The notes beneath the pieces were generated by a model. That model saw nothing but the letters and a program-made list of their open reading frames with translations, did not search any database and was not told the origin of the DNA. Shown piece by piece: positions 1 to 6,827 of a DNA stretch of 20,233 nucleotides. The stretch comes from a virus. The translations under genes were made by a program, and so were the position numbers. Each line of letters starts with the position of its first letter. Within the stretch, counting starts at the first letter, position 1. Location: positions 1 through 20,233 of IMG/VR virus record IMGVR_UViG_3300020189_000085. One strand, written 5' to 3'.

Positions 1-771
1 ACGTCTAACACCACCAGCAAGTACTGCATCTGCTGAGTGCATAGAGATATCATATACATGAATAGGTTTCAATTCAGTGACGCCAGAGAGCACCAATCCT
101 TGAAGGAGGTGTTCAATCTTATCCAACGCTTTGCGCAATGGTTCGGGGCCTGGTGCCTTGAATCCACCAGAAATTTCTGCACCTTGCGGCCTAATTTTAG
201 AAAGGTCAAAATATACTTTACGGCCTTCGAATTCTGGATGAGTGCCACCACCAACAAAATAAGACGACATAAGAACAGACAAAGAGTCTGCCCAACCTTC
301 AATAGAATCCTCTACTACATATCCTTTTGCCTGCTTCTTTCTTTCTGTAATATTCGGTAGTTTTTCGACGTGGTGTTTTTGCACAGAAAATCCTGCGCCG
401 GCGCCGCACAAAAGAATATAAAACAATTCTCCAAAGAATGCCGCACGATCTGCGTAAGATGATGTGCAGTTATACATACGCATTTGATGTTTCAACAGTT
501 GGTCTCCACCAAACTGCAATGCTCTCTGAGCACCCAGTGCATACTGCAATTTATATGCGGCCTCAGCCTCGTCAATTAATAAGGAAAGGTTGTCAGTCAT
601 TTTATCTTTATAGTACTGACGGTGCATTTCCATAACTCTAGCAACCGATTCATCCCACGTTTCATATCTTTCATTGTCGTCATTCCATCTAGAATATGCC
701 TCATAAAATTTTGATTGTGACATAATGGAACGAGTATCCGTTTCCTTAATTGTATTGACTACTTTAAGCAT
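1..771 (-). CDS. nrdJ: Class II (adenosylcobalamin-dependent) ribonucleotide reductase, N-terminal part
   Basis: The gene runs off the left edge of the window, and 257 N-terminal residues are visible. The family reduces ribonucleotides to deoxyribonucleotides for phage DNA synthesis, using coenzyme B12 to make the radical. Motifs seen are HQMRMYNCTSSYADR around residues 95-109, with C102 in the place of the first redox cysteine of the Lactobacillus-type enzyme, then LLCGAGAGFSVQKHHVEKLP (about 121-140) and HSADAVLAGGVRR at the window edge. These match my recollection of monomeric B12-dependent reductases. The radical-site cysteine and the C-terminal redox cysteines lie outside the window. The ATG at 769-771 follows AGAGGAAAAAAT, a good ribosome binding site, 24 bases after the primase stop, so it is probably co-transcribed with primase. 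The class II assignment rests on motif memory. NrdA-type is unlikely because the QKHH and MYNC context differs. Confidence 0.85.
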   Translation of the reverse strand, partial: MLKVVNTIKETDTRSIMSQSKFYEAYSRWNDDNERYETWDESVARVMEMHRQYYKDKMTDNLSLLIDEAEAAYKLQYALGAQRALQFGGDQLLKHQMRMYNCTSSYADRAAFFGELFYILLCGAGAGFSVQKHHVEKLPNITERKKQAKGYVVEDSIEGWADSLSVLMSSYFVGGGTHPEFEGRKVYFDLSKIRPQGAEISGGFKAPGPEPLRKALDKIEHLLQGLVLSGVTELKPIHVYDISMHSADAVLAGGVRR

Positions 772-795
772 ATTTTTTCCTCTAATTTTATATAT

Positions 796-1800
796 TTAAC
801 ACTTTTTCCAACTAGCAAATTCTAGTTTGGCTTGAAGACCTGCGAAGGTATTTTTACTTATAATCTGTTTCAGTTCAACACTACTGATTCCAGACAAAAT
901 TATATCGTTTATATCTTTTTCTTTAATTTTTTCTGGCCATATTACACAATGATATTTTGAATCTATAATGTGTTGCATTCTATCTACAATCTGTTTATTT
1001 CTTGGTTCATTGTCCATCACAAAAACAACATTTTCATACTCATCAAACAATGATATATCGATATCAGACCCCATCATAGCAACACAATTATCGATGAATA
1101 AAGAGTCAATCGGGCCCTCTACCACATATATTGTTTCGTCTTTATCAATTCTCTCGATTCCAAAAATTTTTGGTTTTTCTTCGTCTATTTTGATAGTAAT
1201 ATATCTCATATCACTATTACCCAATGCACGTCCTTGCAGTGCAATAACATTACACTCCTCGTCAAAACTAGGAATTACAATTCTTTCTTCTTTTATTAGT
1301 TTATCATACCCTTCGGTTAGTGAGTTTACCAACTTGTGAAAATCGTTAGTATAATAGATTAAATCTAGTCTGGGTATTTTTCTATTCTCGCAATATACTC
1401 TTGCGGAATGGTTTACTGGCAAGTCGGATATTTTAATTGCATGTGAAAAATCACATACTTTTTTCTTAAAAACAGGGGATTCAAACTTAAATTCTGGTTC
1501 TTTTAAGTTTTTTCTTTTTCCAGTTTGTCCGTCTTTCCATTTTTCAAACACATATTCTTTATACAAAACGGGGTCAACAATCTCCATAAATTTGCCCAAA
1601 GACATACTTGCCCCACAGTTGTGGCACATATAATTGAAATTATTTTTCCGTAGATAGATATATCCACGGGCCTTGAATGTTTTCTTTTGGGAATCTCCAC
1701 ACAATGGACATCTACAATTGAAAAGATGGTCTCTTTTCTTTGCAAATCTATCCAACTTGTGTGATAATCTTGAGATATAAATTTGGTCAATATGAATCAT
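796..1800 (-). CDS. 61: DNA primase, T4 gp61-like
   Basis: This primase makes RNA primers for lagging-strand DNA synthesis in the T4-type replisome, where it works with the gp41 helicase. The protein has 334 residues, close to T4 gp61 at about 342. An N-terminal zinc-binding domain has CPLCGD near residue 31 and CHNCG near residue 59 (CxxC...CxxC). The TOPRIM catalytic core has YVVEGPIDSLF with the conserved Glu, and later VFVMDNEPRNKQ with the Asp pair. The segments VIPSFDEECNVIALQGRAL and KIFGIERI follow the T4 gp61 order. I place the start at ATG 1798-1800. An in-frame TTG nine bases upstream (1807-1809) lies within the -10 box of the adjacent promoter, so it should not be transcribed. No Shine-Dalgarno sequence precedes the ATG, which fits a leaderless message. 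The gene is followed by ribonucleotide reductase. Confidence 0.93.
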   Translation of the reverse strand: MIHIDQIYISRLSHKLDRFAKKRDHLFNCRCPLCGDSQKKTFKARGYIYLRKNNFNYMCHNCGASMSLGKFMEIVDPVLYKEYVFEKWKDGQTGKRKNLKEPEFKFESPVFKKKVCDFSHAIKISDLPVNHSARVYCENRKIPRLDLIYYTNDFHKLVNSLTEGYDKLIKEERIVIPSFDEECNVIALQGRALGNSDMRYITIKIDEEKPKIFGIERIDKDETIYVVEGPIDSLFIDNCVAMMGSDIDISLFDEYENVVFVMDNEPRNKQIVDRMQHIIDSKYHCVIWPEKIKEKDINDIILSGISSVELKQIISKNTFAGLQAKLEFASWKKC

Positions 1801-1807
1801 AAAGACC

Positions 1808-1836
1808 AATATACATTAACAATACAGTTTTGTCAA
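1808..1836 (-). promoter_or_regulatory. Sigma-70 type promoter for primase (early), predicted leaderless
   Basis: Reading the minus strand, TTGACA (1836-1831) is followed by a spacer of exactly 17 bases (1830-1814) and TATATT (1813-1808). The -35 box is a perfect consensus and the -10 box differs at one position from TATAAT. The primase ATG begins at 1800, eight bases after the -10 box, so transcription should start at or within a base or two of the ATG. It is the best bacterial-type promoter I found and lies at the junction between the lysis genes and the replication genes. I infer that host RNA polymerase uses it early in infection. Confidence 0.72.
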
Positions 1837-1844
1837 TAGTTATT

Positions 1845-2132
1845 TTATTGAAATTGATCTCTCAAAGTTTCTCGCAATTCAGCTCTAGTTACAAAAAGTG
1901 CCATATCTTTTTGCATCTGATCTAATTCATTTTCTATCAAAACAAGTTTTTGTTCTTGTCTGTTTAAAGTATCTCTCAAAGAAATAGACTCTGAAAGAAC
2001 TTGTGCAAGGCCCACCTTAACGTCTACTAATCCAGTACCAACCCAAGATAAAAATCCGACAATGAGAATCATTCCCACAGTCTGAATTCTTGTTTCTAAA
2101 GCCTGTCCACTATCTCTTTTATCTTCGGACAT
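1845..2132 (-). CDS. Small membrane protein with coiled coil (holin candidate)
   Basis: The protein has 95 residues. A short charged N-terminus (MSEDKRDSGQALETR) is followed by one hydrophobic segment at about residues 18-36 (TVGMILIVGFLSWVGTGLV) and then a heptad-like, charged helix rich in L, E and Q to the C-terminus (about 45-92). No signal peptidase site is obvious, so an N-in, single-pass inner membrane protein is likely. It lies 20 bases downstream of the outer spanin gene and has a good ribosome binding site (AAGGAATAGG). Its place at the end of the lysis cassette makes a holin, antiholin or lysis-timing role possible. That is inference from position and topology only; I do not recognise a named family. 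Confidence 0.75.
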   Translation of the reverse strand: MSEDKRDSGQALETRIQTVGMILIVGFLSWVGTGLVDVKVGLAQVLSESISLRDTLNRQEQKLVLIENELDQMQKDMALFVTRAELRETLRDQFQ

Positions 2133-2152
2133 AAAACCTATTCCTTTTATTA

Positions 2153-2494
2153 TTATTGTTTTTCGTAATAGTTTTTATATTGTATTATCACCAATTTTTG
2201 ATCAGCCATATATCTTTTCATTTCATTCACATTCAAAGTCAGGGATTTATAACCATCTTCATCAAACGCGAATAGTGATAGTGCTTTACCACTTTTTTCT
2301 AACTTTTCCATAACATCATCAAAGTTATCTTTGGTTATAATTATAACTTCAAAATCTTTCCATTCAAAAGGTTCTGGCATACTCAGATCCAAAGGGATCT
2401 TTTCTACTGGTACTTCTTTTGTTACTATTTCTGTAGGTTGTGCGGCACATCCACCCAACAACATTATAGTCAATATTGTAATATATTTAGTCAT
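2153..2494 (-). CDS. Outer membrane lipoprotein spanin (Rz1-like, o-spanin)
   Basis: The 113-residue protein starts with a classic lipoprotein signal peptide: MTKYITILTIMLLGGCAAQP, with lipobox LGGC and Cys16 as the lipidation site. A proline-rich stretch follows (about residues 18-45, VPVEKIPLDLSMPEPF), then a compact C-terminal region ending MADQKLVIIQYKNYYEKQ. O-spanins sit in the outer membrane and pair with an inner membrane partner to fuse the two membranes in the last step of lysis. The gene overlaps the putative i-spanin gene by 8 bases (2487-2494), the usual arrangement for two-component spanins. The mature part, about 98 residues, is longer than lambda Rz1. It resembles the unnamed lipoproteins often found beside Rz-like genes in marine phages. 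The spanin role is inferred from lipobox, topology and gene pair. Confidence 0.8.
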   Translation of the reverse strand: MTKYITILTIMLLGGCAAQPTEIVTKEVPVEKIPLDLSMPEPFEWKDFEVIIITKDNFDDVMEKLEKSGKALSLFAFDEDGYKSLTLNVNEMKRYMADQKLVIIQYKNYYEKQ

Positions 2495-2873
2495 TTTCGT
2501 TTCTCATAATATCTAAAACTCCACTCTTTAGAGAATTTTCAATATCTTTATTTATGATATTCTGAACAAGGCCTGGTTTTTTTTCGGCAAGATATCCTAA
2601 ATCATGGTCTGATAATTTTTGTCGCAAAGTTTTAACTTCGCCTTCGAGTTCATTTCTTTGACTTTCTACTGTCCTAGAAATACTCATAACTTCTTCAACA
2701 TTTTTTTGAAGTCTATCGATTTCTTCGTCTTTTGCTTTGACGGAATCTGTAAGTTTTGACTGATTTATTTTAAGTACACTTATAGTACTTTGTAAGTTTT
2801 GCACATACATCCAACCACCAGCAGCAATCACAATCGGCAGTAATACCACCAATACTTTAAATCCAGTTAACAT
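2487..2873 (-). CDS. Inner membrane spanin (Rz-like, i-spanin)
   Basis: The 128-residue protein has an N-terminal membrane anchor (about residues 4-24, GFKVLVVLLPIVIAAGGWMYV) with no cleavage site. A long periplasmic coiled coil covers about 25-90, with repeated L/V and E/K heptads. A C-terminal segment has HDLGYLAEKKPGLVQNIIN (about 90-108), which matches my memory of the conserved HDL...KPGLI tail of marine phage Rz-like proteins. It would contact the o-spanin across the periplasm and disrupt the outer membrane. It starts one base after the stop of the upstream gene and has only a weak ribosome binding site, so translational coupling is likely. Its 3' end overlaps the lipoprotein gene. Together they form the lysis pair. 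No endolysin is present in the window. Confidence 0.8.
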   Translation of the reverse strand: MLTGFKVLVVLLPIVIAAGGWMYVQNLQSTISVLKINQSKLTDSVKAKDEEIDRLQKNVEEVMSISRTVESQRNELEGEVKTLRQKLSDHDLGYLAEKKPGLVQNIINKDIENSLKSGVLDIMRNEND

Positions 2874-2874
2874 A

Positions 2875-3528
2875 TTAAATCTCGTTGTGTCTATACAATA
2901 TCATCATTGTCCCAAATTTATTGTCCATCAGAACAACCCTTTTTTTAGGGTTCTTCTTTATATAGTCTCTGATTGGCTCTGCTTCATCAGATTCTATGTA
3001 ATTTTTCCATCTTGCGTATTTTTTCTTACCTTTAAGTAATTTAGTATATGTATCATTTTTTACACTAAAAACTCGCATACCACCAAAGTTTTTGGGTGGA
3101 TTCAGTCCAAGGCCTGCAAGATTGCTCGCATCTCCTACCGAATTTGCAATTTCTTCATTTAACATAATAGTTTGTTGTTCTCTTTCAAGATGATTAATAT
3201 ACTCACAAAGACATTCTTCCATCATTTCCAAATCATCTTCAGACAAACCTTCTTTGTTTTCTCTGAGTAGAGCAAGGGCGGCCGCATAAGATGCAATTCT
3301 ACTTCTACCAAATGGAAACTTTTCAAGAATTCTTTTGAGATTAAATGTTACTCTATGAAAAATAGTGTATGCGTTTTTTTCTTTTTGAGTTTCTAAATCG
3401 TTCGATTTCTTTAATTGTTTTCCATTTTCATCAATTATACCCAAATCAAAAGCATCCATATCACTCCACTTAGTAGTGAGTGTTTTAATGAATTGATAAG
3501 CGACATATGCATTAAATATAGAAGCCAT
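2875..3528 (-). CDS. Conserved marine phage protein, unknown function (virion-associated?)
   Basis: The 217-residue protein is soluble and mixed alpha/beta, with no signal peptide or membrane segment. Its N-terminus (MASIFNAYVAYQFIKTLTTKW) and the segment FHRVTFNLKRILEKFPFGRS (about residues 57-76) recall a family I associate with marine myo- and podoviruses, often near structural genes. The middle is helical (LRENKEGLSEDDLEMMEECL). The C-terminus, from about 150, is short basic beta-strands ending FGTMMILYRHNEI. The gene starts two bases after the stop of the upstream gene and ends one base before the i-spanin start, so it belongs to the same late transcript. A structural or assembly role is possible but not shown. 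Function unknown. Confidence 0.75.
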   Translation of the reverse strand: MASIFNAYVAYQFIKTLTTKWSDMDAFDLGIIDENGKQLKKSNDLETQKEKNAYTIFHRVTFNLKRILEKFPFGRSRIASYAAALALLRENKEGLSEDDLEMMEECLCEYINHLEREQQTIMLNEEIANSVGDASNLAGLGLNPPKNFGGMRVFSVKNDTYTKLLKGKKKYARWKNYIESDEAEPIRDYIKKNPKKRVVLMDNKFGTMMILYRHNEI

Positions 3529-3530
3529 TA

Positions 3531-3902
3531 TTATGCCATTGGATCTGGTGGTGGATTATTTGGATCATATTCTCTATATGCATTTGGGTCTTCTGGTATT
3601 ATGCCGTCAGAAGTTACGATAGGATCTAAACTTTTATTAACGGCAGACACATCCGAAAGTTCTTGAATCAAACTCCATCTATGTACATTACTAGTTGGTG
3701 TTACATCTGACATAACAACTGGAGTATCATGCTCCAATAAATTTGGATTCAACACAACTAGTGTCCCATTAAAATCTTCGGTGGCGGCCTGTCTCAGTCC
3801 TATTCCAACTAAAGGGTTTGGACTACTCTCGTAAAAGTATATTTTATTTTTATTTTCTGAAATATTACCTTCGGCGATATTTCTCCAATCTTCTACACTC
3901 AT
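3531..3902 (-). CDS. Unknown small late protein, proline-rich C-terminus
   Basis: The protein has 123 residues, is acidic and is not recognised. The N-terminus (MSVEDWRNIAEGNISENKN) is followed by a region predicted to be beta-rich (KIYFYESSPNPLVGIGLRQ and GTLVVLNPNLLEHDTPVV) and a C-terminal tail of D, N and P (EYDPNNPPPDPMA) that is probably disordered. There is no signal peptide or membrane segment. The ATG is preceded by AGGAGAATTAAAA, a clear ribosome binding site. It lies 11 bases after the repeat-containing gene and 2 bases before the next gene. Context suggests a virion accessory protein of the fibre module. Confidence 0.7.
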   Translation of the reverse strand: MSVEDWRNIAEGNISENKNKIYFYESSPNPLVGIGLRQAATEDFNGTLVVLNPNLLEHDTPVVMSDVTPTSNVHRWSLIQELSDVSAVNKSLDPIVTSDGIIPEDPNAYREYDPNNPPPDPMA

Positions 3903-3913
3903 TTTTAATTCTC

Positions 3914-4429
3914 CTATGAAATTACAATTTCTATACTTGCATCTGTTGTACTACCACCGCCGCCAGCGGAACTTACGCCTTCACCAACAATACCAGAACT
4001 GATAAATGGAGCATAAGGTGTTGCTGTCTGTATTGTCAATAATGACATTGTTAGCGATCCGGTGAAGGATGGTGTTTCTGTCATAGTATTTATAATCAGA
4101 AGATCTCCTGCCGGATAAAATCCAGTATACAATACTGCTGTGGAAGTCTGTAATTGATATTGTGTCAATTGTCCTGTGTGTTCAAAAACTCCATTAGAAT
4201 CTACAGTATAATCTGCGTAGAATGCTGGGTCACTATCCGTAAATCCAGTATACGGTGATGCTGTGGAAGTCTGTAATTGATATTGTGTCAATTGTCCTGT
4301 GTGTTCAAAAACTCCATTAGAATCTGTTTCTGAAGTTTCTGAATACATTTCGATATCACCATCCGTAAACCCTGTCAAGATTTGCAGATCGTAATCTGTG
4401 GGCCAAACTCCTGCTGGTAAAGTAGGCAT
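3914..4429 (-). CDS. Repeat-containing virion-like protein
   Basis: The 171-residue, acidic, Thr/Ser/Gly-rich protein is built from degenerate tandem repeats. Units begin TGFTD and end with FEHTGQLTQYQLQTSTA. Two copies of the block DSNGVFEHTGQLTQYQLQTS are identical, about 41 residues apart, and a third, diverged copy (SFTGSLTMSLLTIQTATPY) follows. The C-terminus is a flexible Gly/Ser stretch (SSAGGGGSTTDASIEIVIS). Repeats of this kind, rich in beta-strand formers, are usual in fibre-associated or capsid decoration proteins. The start follows AAGGAATAAAATAA. It sits 12 bases downstream of the 518-residue virion-like gene. No known enzyme motif is seen, and a structural role is inferred from context and composition. 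Confidence 0.72.
   Translation of the reverse strand: MPTLPAGVWPTDYDLQILTGFTDGDIEMYSETSETDSNGVFEHTGQLTQYQLQTSTASPYTGFTDSDPAFYADYTVDSNGVFEHTGQLTQYQLQTSTAVLYTGFYPAGDLLIINTMTETPSFTGSLTMSLLTIQTATPYAPFISSGIVGEGVSSAGGGGSTTDASIEIVIS
4136..4202. repeat. 67-bp perfect direct repeat, copy 1
   Basis: This stretch is identical in all 67 bases to 4259-4325, and the two copies start 123 bases apart. Both copies lie in the same frame of the repeat-containing gene and encode the same residues. Perfect identity, including silent positions, points to a recent duplication or ongoing gene conversion. Confidence 0.95.
4259..4325. repeat. 67-bp perfect direct repeat, copy 2
   Basis: This is the second copy of the repeat at 4136-4202. 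Recombination between the two would remove or add exactly 41 codons without shifting the frame, so the length of the encoded protein could vary between relatives. Confidence 0.95.
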
Positions 4430-4441
4430 TTATTTTATTCC

Positions 4442-5998
4442 TTATTTTGGAATCCACATAATCACAGTTGATCCAGCATTAAGTGGAATCCCCCAGTGAT
4501 CAGTATCTGTTCCCCCAGATTGAAAAAATCCATTTGCATCTTGTGGGATTGTCGCAGCATCTAAAAATGCTAAAAAGTTTTGACTAAATCCAAAAGACAT
4601 TTTAAAGTTTCTAATTCTACCAAACACAGAAAATTTTACATTGGTCCCTGCATAAGAAACTCTTCCAGCTGCGGTGGTAATATTGATAGCGGAATAGGTA
4701 TTTTGAAACGCTGAGCCGCGCCAAGAATAGTTATAACTTCTATTTCTTGGTTTAACTCTTCCAGAATGTCCCACACTAACTGATGGTTCATAAATTACAT
4801 ATCCGTCATTGTGAGAATCAATTCCTTTTCCATTATAAGCATTAAACCAGCCTCGAATATTATCCTGTGCATAGTCATCACCACTTGAGAACATAGTGTT
4901 GGAATTTGCCGGCCTCTGATGCATGTTGCCAGTATTCGAATCTGTGGTGGGCAGGTCAGTTCCAGCAAACGAAGAAAGTGAGTATGCAATGGGCCCAAGG
5001 TGTCCTATCCATCCCAACCATCCCATATGCAATCTAGTGGCCAATCTAGAGTAAGAACCGCCAACATATGAATTATTCCAGGCTTCTGGTGTTCCATCGA
5101 TTCCGCGACCTGTAGGACTTCCATCCAATCCATTTGTGGACGTAGGATATTCGGTCAGTAGGAATTGCGGTCTTGATTCTCCTCTCTGTGCAACGTGATA
5201 CGTCCTTTCAGTTTGAGTGTAAAGACTTGGTCCAGTATCCGCTGGCCAAGAACCCATATATGTCATATTTTGATCATTATCGGGTTTGACGCCATTATTA
5301 CTGTCGTTCGCTCTTCTACTTTGAAACCAAGAAGCCGAAGAGTGTGCTGGAGCACCACTATGATCTGCAAATTCTCTACCATTAAATGCAATCCCATTGT
5401 GCAAAAATTCACTACTTAGTGGCATTTGTTCACCAAAGGATTTATCATATTCACCAAACACAAAAACATTAGTGCCATCGTTGATTTGTGCTGCACTCGT
5501 AAACACGAAAGTAGTTAAAAATGGGGCGTTCATAATCCACAGGGTTCCGGCAGAACTATATCCCAGCATTGTGTCCACATAAGGACCGGCTGCGTCATTT
5601 TTCCAATAATCGCCATTATCGCCATGAGGCAAACGAATTGGATTTACATAAGCAGTCTTACTCCCAGCATCAGTCCAATCGGCCGAATAAATCCACTGGA
5701 CTCTGTAGTTTGCGCCACTGTTGGCCGTACCTCCTTGACTAATGTTAATTGCAAGATATTGATAATGTCCAGATGATGCATTGTCAGACGTCGCTCTTCT
5801 AAAAATTCTCATTGCATCATCGTCCGTGCCTAAAACAGCGGCCGCTCCGGCGTTGTCAAATCTTGTCCAATTCATCGCAGTTAAAATATCACTTATTGCG
5901 ATTAAATGAGTTTTAGCGTCAGTTGCGGCATCCGAAGCGCCATATGATAAATATTTTGCATTTGTACTTAAACTGCCTGGGGTAATTGTTACTGCCAT
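4442..5998 (-). CDS. Large virion-like protein of the fibre module, unknown fold
   Basis: The protein has 518 residues, is rich in Gly, Asn, Ser and aromatic residues, and has almost no Cys, as is typical of secreted or virion surface proteins. The N-terminus (MAVTITPGSLSTNAKYLSYG) and the segment TDAKTHLIAISDILTAMNWT (about residues 26-45) suggest a small docking domain. The rest looks like a large beta-rich body with Trp and Tyr clusters (SASWFQSRRANDSNNG near 225; YNYSWRGSAFQNTYSA near 425). It ends AGSTVIMWIPK. There is no signal peptide and no catalytic motif I can identify. A TATAAATA late promoter lies 33 bases upstream of the ATG and an AGGAG ribosome binding site is present. Its position and composition suggest a tail, fibre or capsid-decoration protein. 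I do not recognise the family. Confidence 0.8.
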   Translation of the reverse strand: MAVTITPGSLSTNAKYLSYGASDAATDAKTHLIAISDILTAMNWTRFDNAGAAAVLGTDDDAMRIFRRATSDNASSGHYQYLAINISQGGTANSGANYRVQWIYSADWTDAGSKTAYVNPIRLPHGDNGDYWKNDAAGPYVDTMLGYSSAGTLWIMNAPFLTTFVFTSAAQINDGTNVFVFGEYDKSFGEQMPLSSEFLHNGIAFNGREFADHSGAPAHSSASWFQSRRANDSNNGVKPDNDQNMTYMGSWPADTGPSLYTQTERTYHVAQRGESRPQFLLTEYPTSTNGLDGSPTGRGIDGTPEAWNNSYVGGSYSRLATRLHMGWLGWIGHLGPIAYSLSSFAGTDLPTTDSNTGNMHQRPANSNTMFSSGDDYAQDNIRGWFNAYNGKGIDSHNDGYVIYEPSVSVGHSGRVKPRNRSYNYSWRGSAFQNTYSAINITTAAGRVSYAGTNVKFSVFGRIRNFKMSFGFSQNFLAFLDAATIPQDANGFFQSGGTDTDHWGIPLNAGSTVIMWIPK

Positions 5999-6030
5999 TT
6001 TTTTTTAACTCCTATCAAGGTTTTTTCTAC

Positions 6031-6038
6031 TATTTATA
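6031..6038 (-). promoter_or_regulatory. T4-type late promoter box (TATAAATA)
   Basis: An exact TATAAATA on the minus strand lies in the gap between the 2OG oxygenase gene and the 518-residue virion gene. It is followed by GTAGAAAAAA, then a ribosome binding site (AGGAG) and ATG at 5996-5998. In T4-like phages this box is read by the gp55 late sigma factor with the sliding clamp. Exact match, intergenic position and a shared leader make this a strong call. Confidence 0.85.
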
Positions 6039-6050
6039 AAAAAAAATCAA

Positions 6051-6809
6051 TTACCAAAAACTACCACTTGTTGGTTGGTCATTTGATGGTTTGACATACA
6101 ATTTATTTGGCGTTATAAAATCTGTATTAATACATATTCTGGTCCCTTCGGACTGTTGCGCTTCCGGCATATGAGACAACCACGAAGGAAAACAATATAA
6201 AATATTTTTTTCTGGTTTTAATTTTACTATATTTCCAGCGCATTGAAAGGATATTTCACCACCGTTTTCTGGAATATTCAAATAGAAAGTTGTACACAAG
6301 GAAGTTCCGTTCATCATCGCAGTTGGATTTGAATGTAAATGCCAACCATTGTAACTTATTTTCTCTGTTTGTAAATACAATGTAACGTAAGGATTCCATT
6401 CAAATTTCCACTCTTCTGCATCTTCGTGATGAAAATAACCATCTTTAATTTTAGTTGTATCTTTCCAACACATAAAAAGTTCACTAAGAGTTTTGGAATA
6501 TAGTGGAGTTATAAATTCTCTGAATTCTTCATCTCCCCACCCAATATTGTATCCATCGCCGGCAGCTGCCTGTTGTTCTATATTGTCATAATAGTAGTTT
6601 ATCATTTTATCTTCAAAATTTTTTTTGATAATATCATGATATGGAAAATTCACGCCTATTACTAATGGATAGTGTTTATTATATAAAAATAAATTTTCCG
6701 CATGGGCATTACTGCAATAATTTAAATAGTTGGTTTTCTTTTGTATGTCAGTTTGATTTCCTAAAAAAACTCCTTCGGGTAATAATTTATCATTAAATTT
6801 TGTATACAT
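6051..6809 (-). CDS. 2-oxoglutarate/Fe(II)-dependent oxygenase-like protein
   Basis: The 252-residue protein resembles a phage 2OG-Fe(II) oxygenase of the type with an HxH metal motif. The C-terminal half carries the signature: NGWHLHSNP (about residues 154-162) supplies HxH, TTFYLNIPENGGEISF forms the core strands, LYCFPSWLSHMPEAQ supplies the distal His, and TRICINTDF carries the Arg expected to bind 2-oxoglutarate. Such enzymes hydroxylate proteins, nucleotides or small molecules using O2 and 2-oxoglutarate. The substrate here is unknown. The N-terminal half (about 1-130) is not recognised and could provide specificity. The gene lies between virion genes and has its own ribosome binding site (AAGGAT), 18 bases after the 687-residue protein. 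A role in modifying the fibres or an infected-cell target is possible but unproven. Confidence 0.72.
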   Translation of the reverse strand: MYTKFNDKLLPEGVFLGNQTDIQKKTNYLNYCSNAHAENLFLYNKHYPLVIGVNFPYHDIIKKNFEDKMINYYYDNIEQQAAAGDGYNIGWGDEEFREFITPLYSKTLSELFMCWKDTTKIKDGYFHHEDAEEWKFEWNPYVTLYLQTEKISYNGWHLHSNPTAMMNGTSLCTTFYLNIPENGGEISFQCAGNIVKLKPEKNILYCFPSWLSHMPEAQQSEGTRICINTDFITPNKLYVKPSNDQPTSGSFW

Positions 6810-6827
6810 TATATAATCCTTATCTAA

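Noticed and set aside
37-360. Plus-strand 107-residue frame at the left edge
   Set aside because: The opposite strand has a clear ribonucleotide reductase reading frame with conserved motifs over the whole stretch.
4088-4095. Exact TATAAATA on the minus strand inside the repeat-containing gene
   Set aside because: It lies in the middle of a coding region, about 185 bases from the next start codon, without the usual leader. Probably chance in AT-rich DNA.
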